Shown: positions 1-6,473 of the stretch, piece by piece | How positions within the stretch are numbered: position 1 is the stretch's first letter | How the letters are laid out: every line of letters starts with the position of its first letter | Source: an uncultured Paenibacillaceae bacterium | Lineage (GTDB): Bacteria > Bacillota > Bacilli > Paenibacillales > DA-C8 | Direction: 5' to 3' | Assembly: GCA_937957685.1 (NCBI GenBank) | Contig: CALGAO010000081.1 | Coordinates: 1-17,969 of the forward strand | Length of the DNA: 17,969 nucleotides | Notes under the pieces: generated by a model | What the model was told of the DNA's origin: nothing | The model's input: the letters and a program-made list of their open reading frames with translations, nothing else | Database searches by the model: none | Position numbers and translations under genes: made by a program

Positions 1-2417
1 CTGTCTTCCAACACGCTGTACTGGATTGAGAAATAGTCGCTGTAATCGGTATTCTTCAGCAGATCGGGCGTCTTGGCACTGATCGTAAATTTCGGCATGC
101 TGCCGAGTTCCAGCGCCTGCAGCAGGAAATACTCGACTCTGTCTGCGGACAAGTTAACGTTCAGCGTCGAATACTCGATCAGTCCGTTCATGACGAGCTG
201 ACGGAACGGAACCGTCGCATACATCGTTCCGTACAGGCTGCTCTCACGCGAGATGTTCGCCGCATAGCGGGCATAACCGATCCGGTCGATATTCGGGTTA
301 TCCAGCGCCAGCGTCTTGCCTGCAGCCAGCTTCCGCAAGTTCTCATCGACGATCTCGCTTGATACCACCGGGTCGATGATGTCCCGCTGGTTGTAGTTCG
401 CGTAATAGGTCGAACCCATATCGCCCACGAACAGATTCGGATAGGCATCCGCATCGGCCAGGAATTTGTCCACGGTATCTGCAAGATACAGCGGATGGAG
501 CAAATATTGTTTCGTGCCGCTGATGTTGAATATGCCTAGCGAGTAACTGTACTTATAAAGTTCGAGCGGCTTGCTGTCGTATCCGTACAGGGCATTGCCC
601 CGCGGCCGGAAGCCGTCCTTCACCTCGGTCACCCGCATCAAGTCAATGTTCATCAGCAGCGTATGACCGCTCTTCGCTGCATACTCCGCCAGTTCCTCGT
701 ATTCCCGGCGGTTGCCATTGGCCTCTTCCAGCCTCGCTTTGTTGCCGATCGTGTTGTTCAAGCCATTGTTGAATACGCCTTTGTAATTGATGACGGTCTG
801 GATGCCTTCACTGCTCAGATCCTGCAAGATATCCTGGAGTTCACGGAAGGTCGTCATCGACACATTCTGCTCATACGGTATGCCGAGGAACCGCTTCTCC
901 AGCGTCAACGTGCCTAGCACGTCGAGGAACAGCTTCGGCCTCGTATCATATGCCGGCGCCAGATCATACCGCTCGATCAGATAGTCGCGATACGTCCTGG
1001 CCAGGTCATAATAATCGACCTTCCCGGAGAACAGCTTGTATCGGACCGTGTAGTCGACATCGATCAGGCCTGTTGTCGCCAGGAATCGCGCGTCATTGTC
1101 GCTGTAAGGGCCGAACACCTTGACGCGCGAATACTGGGTGGCGTCGAAGCTGCTGAACACCTTGTTGTAAGGCGTCCCGCCGGTAGACGAGTCGACGGTG
1201 CCGAGCTGGACGCGGATGCGGCCAAGCTCCGCCCCCTTCTCGATGATGCCCAGATGGCCGAGCGACTTCCCGCCCGACTGCGTGTAGTACATGCCGAACA
1301 CCGGCATCATCAGGTTCTCGGGATATTCCGGCATCTCATAGAGCTTGCTGTAGTAGTCGCTGTTGTAGACCGAACGGTCATACTCCGGGTACTTCGGATT
1401 GAACGTATTCAGCCTGAACAGCGCGCCCGCTCCGTCCGGAACGAGGATATATCCGTCCTCGACGCGGTCCGCTGCCGCCAGTCCGAATGCCGGGAACACG
1501 GAGATGTTCTGCAGCATGTAGAAATCATTGCCGACAAGCGACTCATACGTCGGGATCTTCACCACCAGGTCGCCGTCTTCCAGCGTCACTTCCATATGCA
1601 CGATGAACCTCGCCGGTTCGGTGATCGTAACCGTAAGGCCGAACTCTGCACTGTCTTCGATCAGCTTCTCCGTTGTGTAATCGACCGCCTTGGAGAAGTT
1701 GATCAAGTCTCGCACCATAGAAAGCGGCGGCAACCCTGCGAACTTGAAGTAGTACAGCCCGTTCGGCTCGTCGAGCTGATAAGCGAGACCGAGCAATTCC
1801 CGGTACTTCTGAGCCTGTTCTTCACTCATCTCACCGCTCGCCGTCTTGGCATCGATCACATCGAGAAAGTTTGCTTGATAGCTCTCGACGGAGATCTTGC
1901 TGGGCATATATTCATTTAACCGATACGATTCAGTCTCGTAGAAGTCGAACTCGATGTGCACTCCATTCTCGATCTGATTCAACGTATATCGCCCGTTCTG
2001 AATGGCGAACCGGTAAGCATCCCATTCGTACATCGAACTGTCCTTGCCCAGATAGCGGATGATGAGCGGCGATTTCTCCAGTTCGCTCCCCGCCTGATAG
2101 GTGCTGTTCCATTCCGTGCGCGTCTTCGTATCGACAACACGGATGTTGAGCGTTGACGTATCGATATACATCTCCTTGTCCCCGCTGCTGGCGAGCAGCA
2201 CGTTGCCTGCCGCCTTGTCGATCAAGCCGGCCGATGCAGCGAGTCCGTCCCTCTCGTATACGGGCTTGCTCTGCCGTTCGATGCCCAGATGTCTGATCAG
2301 ACCTGGAGTATATATGACAGCAGCGATCACCAGCACGATAGCCGCAGCGATGAGGAGCTCCTTCTTGCCCGCATATTTGATTCGTCTTACTGCTGTTTCG
2401 CCGAAGTTCTTAAGCAC
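1..2417 (-). CDS. DUF5696 domain-containing membrane-anchored protein (partial, C-terminus beyond left edge)
   Basis: An open frame of 805 codons runs without a stop to the window edge, where it still reads ...DYFSIQYSVLED. The start is GTG at 2417: an in-frame TGA lies at 2426-2424, and AAAGGTGG ends 9 nt before the GTG. That TGA is also the stop of the YIP1 gene, so the two are translationally coupled. Residues 21-36 (LLIAAAIVLVIAAVIY) form one membrane anchor after a basic N-terminus, which places the rest outside the cell. About residues 50-450 look like a beta-rich region. About residues 485-790 alternate strands and helices like a TIM barrel and include GSTYYANYNQRD at 668-679. I recognise the DUF5696 family, which is common in Paenibacillus beside sugar ABC genes; its activity is not established. 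A glycan-binding or glycosidase-like role is inference from the fold impression and the neighbours. Only a short C-terminal piece is probably missing. Confidence 0.85.
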   Translation of the reverse strand, partial: MLKNFGETAVRRIKYAGKKELLIAAAIVLVIAAVIYTPGLIRHLGIERQSKPVYERDGLAASAGLIDKAAGNVLLASSGDKEMYIDTSTLNIRVVDTKTRTEWNSTYQAGSELEKSPLIIRYLGKDSSMYEWDAYRFAIQNGRYTLNQIENGVHIEFDFYETESYRLNEYMPSKISVESYQANFLDVIDAKTASGEMSEEQAQKYRELLGLAYQLDEPNGLYYFKFAGLPPLSMVRDLINFSKAVDYTTEKLIEDSAEFGLTVTITEPARFIVHMEVTLEDGDLVVKIPTYESLVGNDFYMLQNISVFPAFGLAAADRVEDGYILVPDGAGALFRLNTFNPKYPEYDRSVYNSDYYSKLYEMPEYPENLMMPVFGMYYTQSGGKSLGHLGIIEKGAELGRIRVQLGTVDSSTGGTPYNKVFSSFDATQYSRVKVFGPYSDNDARFLATTGLIDVDYTVRYKLFSGKVDYYDLARTYRDYLIERYDLAPAYDTRPKLFLDVLGTLTLEKRFLGIPYEQNVSMTTFRELQDILQDLSSEGIQTVINYKGVFNNGLNNTIGNKARLEEANGNRREYEELAEYAAKSGHTLLMNIDLMRVTEVKDGFRPRGNALYGYDSKPLELYKYSYSLGIFNISGTKQYLLHPLYLADTVDKFLADADAYPNLFVGDMGSTYYANYNQRDIIDPVVSSEIVDENLRKLAAGKTLALDNPNIDRIGYARYAANISRESSLYGTMYATVPFRQLVMNGLIEYSTLNVNLSADRVEYFLLQALELGSMPKFTISAKTPDLLKNTDYSDYFSIQYSVLED

Positions 2418-2423
2418 GGATGA

Positions 2424-3050
2424 TCACCACCTTTTGGACAGTTCGCTGAACAATGCGTAGAAGAAGCCGAGCACCTTGCCCATCAGCGTGAAGAACAGCA
2501 TAGCCAGGAAGACGATCACGATCGCCGCGATGAAAGTGACGATGAGCGTCACCACATTGGTCGTCACCGTATACTCATGGATCACGCACAACCCGCAGAA
2601 CAGCAGGAAGATGAACCAGACCGTGCCGATCGCCATGAACCCATACAGCAGCGGCGCTTCCTCGATGATGACGAAGCTGCTCAAGATGACGCCGAGGATG
2701 TCGAAGATGAGCTTCGGCACCAGCGCATAGCTGATCACGATATAGATATCGCCGAGCGATCCATTGCCGTCGAAGATCGAGGTGACGCTCCAGTTGCTGA
2801 TCATGAACAGCAGATAAGGGAACAACGTCGTGATGAAGATCGTGATGCTGTTCATCATAAACAGCGGGTTATCGTTCAGGATGAACCCGGTGTACTGGTA
2901 GCTGAAGATCCCTGTCACGCCGCACAGCAACATGATGATCGTCGGGAGGACATAGTTGTTCCTGCGGACAAATTTGATCTGATAGAACGCTTCAAACGGA
3001 TGCAGAAGCGATTGAATCATATATTTGGCGTCTTCCATCAAACCTGCCAT
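2424..3050 (-). CDS. YIP1-family integral membrane protein
   Basis: A 208-residue protein that begins with a short cytoplasmic segment (MEDAKYMIQSLLHPFEAFYQIK), as bacterial YIP1-family proteins do, followed by about five hydrophobic segments near residues 32-56, 65-89, 99-126, 133-157 and 163-196. The conserved look is in the N-terminal 'HPFEAFYQIKF' stretch and in 'SYALVPKLIFDILGVIL' at the third segment. The function of bacterial YIP1 proteins is not established; the eukaryotic namesake binds Rab GTPases, but no such partner is implied here. The gene starts 36 nt after the NHL/TPR gene, with AGGG about 9 nt before the ATG. Its stop codon is 6 nt before the DUF5696 start, so those two products are probably made together and may interact in the membrane. 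Confidence 0.85.
   Translation of the reverse strand: MAGLMEDAKYMIQSLLHPFEAFYQIKFVRRNNYVLPTIIMLLCGVTGIFSYQYTGFILNDNPLFMMNSITIFITTLFPYLLFMISNWSVTSIFDGNGSLGDIYIVISYALVPKLIFDILGVILSSFVIIEEAPLLYGFMAIGTVWFIFLLFCGLCVIHEYTVTTNVVTLIVTFIAAIVIVFLAMLFFTLMGKVLGFFYALFSELSKRW
2427..2435 (-). promoter_or_regulatory. Ribosome binding site that fixes the GTG start of the DUF5696 gene
   Basis: On the minus strand this reads AAAAGGTGG. It lies inside the last codons of the YIP1 gene and ends 9 nt before GTG at 2417. No ATG or TTG exists between the in-frame stop at 2426-2424 and this GTG, so the start is well constrained. Confidence 0.7.
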
Positions 3051-3086
3051 AGATAGCGACCCTACCCTTTCCTCTGTAGTTTGGGT

Positions 3087-4571
3087 TCAATTGGCGCCTG
3101 AACGCGCCGGCAGATCCTGTCTCCTGTTGTATCGGTATTCCGAGTAGATCAGAGCGCCTGCGATGCCGGCCAGCCCGAGCACGAACCAGATGAAATGCCG
3201 CTGTATGAACAAGTTGCGGAATTCTGCGTAAGCCATCGAGTAATAACCGCGGGCATTGCCGAGCTTCAGATAATACATCGCTTCTTCGTAACGGTCCTGC
3301 ATCAGGTAGTTTCGGCCCACTCCGATATAGGCGATGTCGTAGTTGGTATTCAGATGGAGCGCCTCTTCATAATGTGCGCCTGCTTCCTCCCATCTGCCTT
3401 GGTAATACGCCTTCTCCGCCGCAAGCGCCGCGTGGCCGAACTCCGTCGGTTGGTAGAGATGGGCGACGCCAAAATATCTGTCCGTCACGATCAGATTGTC
3501 GCCAAGCCAGGCGATCGCTGAAGGGTCCTTGAGACTTCCCTTCAGATTGCCGGTGGAGCCGAAGATATTCAGCAGATCTCCCTGGAAGTTGTATACGAAG
3601 ATCTGGCCCCTTGTCCTGTCCAGCACGGCATATACGCCATAATCGGTTACCGCGATATCGATAAACTTGCTTTCCTCACTCGAGCGATAGCGGTGAATGT
3701 CGCCAATAATCGGGAAATACCCATTCTCCATCAGAACGTTCTCCCCCTTGGCATTGAAGCGAAACACCCAATCCTGCGCTGAGGAATCATAAGTTGTCGC
3801 GTAGATCAGACCTTCCGGGTCGATCGAGATATTGTTGAAGGACGGGGCGAAGGTCTTGCCCATCTTCTCCTTCTGTTCGCTGGAAGCGATCGACTTCCAG
3901 AAATAATCGATCAGGTTAACCCTCGGCTTGTTGACTCCGAAGTAGCGGGAGAACGTGCCGTCGCGGTTCAGCTCGATGATCCCTTCGTAGCTTCCCTGCA
4001 CGACGACGCTGATCTTGCCTTCTTTGTTCACAACCAGCTTGGAAGGCTTAAACTGCGTAACGCCTACCATATTGTCCGGCCGCTCGATGGTCCGAAGATA
4101 GGTGTAGGTCTGCCCATCCAACACGATGATCCGCTCCGCCCCCGTGTCGGCGATGTAGAGCTCATTCAGCACTTCGCTGTAATAAACACCCTCCGGCTTG
4201 TTCAGCATCAATTGCTGGTTCGTCTCCGGATTGACGATGATCCTGCCAGTGGCATCGCGCAGCAGCTTAATCGACGCGACGAACTGGAGGTTCTCATCCA
4301 GGATGGTGACGCGGCTGTCTGTTGCATCGACGAGGAAGATCCTTCCGCCGCCCACATGTACGTCATCGATGCTCTGGAACTTCACCTGCTCGAGCAGGCT
4401 GTTGTCTATCGTGCGAACGAGTTCAAATGCCGGCAGGCTCCGATTGGTTCTAAGGGAGCCCCAGAAATCGTAGGTATAGTTGCTTTCGAAGGTCGTGGCG
4501 GCAGACGCGCTGACCGGCGCCAGCATCAAGCCAAGTATGCATATCCATACCAGAGACCACTTTACTCTCAT
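3087..4571 (-). CDS. Exported NHL-repeat/TPR protein with C-terminal membrane anchor
   Basis: A 494-residue protein. It has a signal peptide at residues 1-25 (basic MRVK, hydrophobic core, likely cut after ASA-A). Residues about 45-375 are NHL/six-bladed-propeller-like: repeated units of the form 'GRIFLVDATDSRVTILDENLQ', 'NELYIADTGAERIIVLD', 'GQIFVYNFQGDLL' and 'DNLIVTDRYFGVAHLYQP'. Residues about 380-450 hold two TPR-like helix pairs (AEKAYYQGRWEEAGAHYEEA, then YLMQDRYEEAMYYLKLG). A single membrane span lies at about 460-476, followed by a basic cytoplasmic tail. The topology therefore puts the propeller and TPR outside. Propellers and TPRs bind ligands or proteins, so a scaffold or sensor role beside the transporter is inferred; no catalytic residues were identified. 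The start ATG has AGGAAGG 10 nt upstream, and the gene follows the MalG-type permease gene by 31 nt. Confidence 0.82.
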   Translation of the reverse strand: MRVKWSLVWICILGLMLAPVSASAATTFESNYTYDFWGSLRTNRSLPAFELVRTIDNSLLEQVKFQSIDDVHVGGGRIFLVDATDSRVTILDENLQFVASIKLLRDATGRIIVNPETNQQLMLNKPEGVYYSEVLNELYIADTGAERIIVLDGQTYTYLRTIERPDNMVGVTQFKPSKLVVNKEGKISVVVQGSYEGIIELNRDGTFSRYFGVNKPRVNLIDYFWKSIASSEQKEKMGKTFAPSFNNISIDPEGLIYATTYDSSAQDWVFRFNAKGENVLMENGYFPIIGDIHRYRSSEESKFIDIAVTDYGVYAVLDRTRGQIFVYNFQGDLLNIFGSTGNLKGSLKDPSAIAWLGDNLIVTDRYFGVAHLYQPTEFGHAALAAEKAYYQGRWEEAGAHYEEALHLNTNYDIAYIGVGRNYLMQDRYEEAMYYLKLGNARGYYSMAYAEFRNLFIQRHFIWFVLGLAGIAGALIYSEYRYNRRQDLPARSGAN

Positions 4572-4602
4572 AAGCGTCTGGCCTTCCTTTCCTGTGAGAT
4601 CC

Positions 4603-5493
4603 TTATTCCTTGATGCCGGTGGTCGCCATCGTCTGGATGACGTTGCTCTGCGAGATGATGAACACGAGGATCGGCACGGTCAGCATGATGAGCGTCACCG
4701 CCGAGGCCACCCCGGTTCGCGCCACCCCGGCATTCACGATCTGGGACAACGCATAGCTCACAGGCTTCAGCTTCTCCGTGAAGATGAACCCTCCGCCGGT
4801 CGTGCCCCACAGCGCCTGGAAGGAGAGGATGATGAGCGTGATCCATGCGGACCGGGAAAGCGGCATCATCACCGTCCAGAAGATCCGGAACTCGCTGGCG
4901 CCGTCCATCTTCGCCGCCTCGATCAGCTGCGTCGGCACCTGCACCATGAAGTTCTGCATGAGGAACAGCCCGAGCGTCGAGCCGATCGATGGCAGGACCA
5001 CCGCCCAGTACGTGTCGATCAGCTGCAGCTTGGACATGATCAGATAGTTCGGCAGCGCCGTGACCGTCCCGTTGAACATGAGCGAATACACGATCAGCTT
5101 GGACATGAAACGCGACCCCGGGAAGGTGTACTTGGCCAGCGGGAACGCCGCCATCGAGCTGATGATCACCGTGCCGACCGTCCCGACCACCGTGATGAAC
5201 ACGGTGTTGAAGATATAGCGGGTGATCGGCACCCAGGAATTGCCGAGGATGATGGCCAGGTCCTGGAAGTTCGTCAACGTCGGATTCTGCACGAACAGCC
5301 GCGGCGGGAAGATGAAGATCTCGGTCAGCGGCTTGAAGGCGTTGTTGATGACGAAGACGAGCGGCCAGACGCTGAAGATGCCGAAGATCGCCAGGAAGGT
5401 GGTGAGCGAGATGTCCCCCAGGATGCTGCGGTTTCTCCGTCTGATCTTTCTTGCGGCATAGGCCTTGCGGACGGCTGCGACGATATGGGTCAT
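4603..5493 (-). CDS. Carbohydrate ABC transporter permease, MalG/UgpE type
   Basis: A 296-residue inner-membrane permease with about six hydrophobic spans. The EAA loop that docks with the ATPase is clear at residues 192-212 (EAAKMDGASEFRIFWTVMMPL), matching the EAA...G.........LP pattern of this family. The protein also ends in the typical way, '...QTMATTGIKE'. The length is normal for MalG-type subunits. It pairs with the MalF-type permease encoded just upstream: that gene's TAG stop (5497-5495) is separated from this ATG by a single base, so the two are surely translated together. AGGTGG lies 9 nt before the ATG. The substrate is inferred to be an oligosaccharide from the GH35 gene and binding proteins of the same operon; the sequence itself does not specify it. 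Confidence 0.95.
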   Translation of the reverse strand: MTHIVAAVRKAYAARKIRRRNRSILGDISLTTFLAIFGIFSVWPLVFVINNAFKPLTEIFIFPPRLFVQNPTLTNFQDLAIILGNSWVPITRYIFNTVFITVVGTVGTVIISSMAAFPLAKYTFPGSRFMSKLIVYSLMFNGTVTALPNYLIMSKLQLIDTYWAVVLPSIGSTLGLFLMQNFMVQVPTQLIEAAKMDGASEFRIFWTVMMPLSRSAWITLIILSFQALWGTTGGGFIFTEKLKPVSYALSQIVNAGVARTGVASAVTLIMLTVPILVFIISQSNVIQTMATTGIKE

Positions 5494-5494
5494 C

Positions 5495-6427
5495 CTAGGA
5501 TCCCACCTTTCTCAATGCTTTCTGGACGATGATGTTGGTGAATACCATGATGAAGAACAGCATCGTGGCGATCGCCGACGCATAGCCCATCTCATAACGC
5601 AGGAAGCCGTAGTCATGCAGATGGGTCAAGATCGTATGGCCGGAATATTCCACGGACGGGAAGCCGGCCAGCTCGATGGAGATCTGCGATACCGAGAGCG
5701 AGCTGGTGATCTGCATGACGGCCCCGAACAACAGCTGCGGCCGCATCGACGGGAGCGTGATATACCAGAGCTCCTGCCAGCGGTTGCGGATGCCGTCGAT
5801 GCTGCCCGCCTCATACAGCGTCCGGTCGACATTCTGCAGACCGGCGACGAAGGCCAGGAAGCTGACGCCAAGGCTGAGCCACAGCTGAACGATGATCAGG
5901 ATCGGGAACACGTACTCCTTCGTGTCGAACCACAGGATCGGCTCGCTCGTGAAGCCGAAGTTGAGCAGCCAGGCATTGGCGTAGCCGTACATATCCGACG
6001 AGAAGATCAGCTTCCAGATGAGATAGGCGTTGCCGGATATCGAGGGCGCATAGAACACCAGCGTCATGAATGCGCGCACCTTCGGCGTCAGCTCGTTGAT
6101 CAGCCAGGAGAAGACGAAGCACATGATGTAGCTGATCGGCCCGGTGATCAAGGCGAAGAAGAGCGTGTTCTTGACCGCGATCAGGAACACATCGTCGTTC
6201 ACCATGAGATTGATGTAGTTGCGGAAGCCGACGAAGCTGGGCATCTCCAGCATGTTGAACGACGTGAAGCTGATGATGATCGAGGTCAGGACGGGAATCA
6301 CCGTAAACACGATGAACAGGATGGCGAAGGGAAGGATCAGGAGATATTTCTCCCGATGCTCCTTCCAGATGTTGTGCGCATGTGTCGGCTTGCCGCCGTT
6401 TGCTTTGGTTTTCAGACTCGTCAGCAT
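5495..6427 (-). CDS. Carbohydrate ABC transporter permease, MalF/UgpA type
   Basis: A 310-residue permease with a basic N-terminus, a first span near residues 28-52, and five further hydrophobic spans. The EAA loop is at residues 205-226 (YEAGSIDGIRNRWQELWYITLP), with the usual Gly and LP positions; the second Ala of EAA is Gly here, a common variant. It forms the transmembrane pore with the MalG-type subunit encoded 1 nt downstream. The gene follows the large solute-binding-protein gene by 46 nt, and AGGAG precedes the ATG by 11 nt. No ATP-binding subunit is encoded in the window. In Bacillus-type genomes a shared MsmX-like ATPase serves many such importers, and that is the likely arrangement here. 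Confidence 0.95.
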   Translation of the reverse strand: MLTSLKTKANGGKPTHAHNIWKEHREKYLLILPFAILFIVFTVIPVLTSIIISFTSFNMLEMPSFVGFRNYINLMVNDDVFLIAVKNTLFFALITGPISYIMCFVFSWLINELTPKVRAFMTLVFYAPSISGNAYLIWKLIFSSDMYGYANAWLLNFGFTSEPILWFDTKEYVFPILIIVQLWLSLGVSFLAFVAGLQNVDRTLYEAGSIDGIRNRWQELWYITLPSMRPQLLFGAVMQITSSLSVSQISIELAGFPSVEYSGHTILTHLHDYGFLRYEMGYASAIATMLFFIMVFTNIIVQKALRKVGS

Positions 6428-6473
6428 ATCACATGTAACTCCTCTTTATATGAATTCAGGGCCTTCATGCGCA

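Noticed and set aside
4480..5532. A 350-codon plus-strand open frame opposite the MalG-type permease
   Set aside because: Its product is an Arg/His/Asp-rich low-complexity sequence without any motif, and the opposite strand codes for an unmistakable permease.
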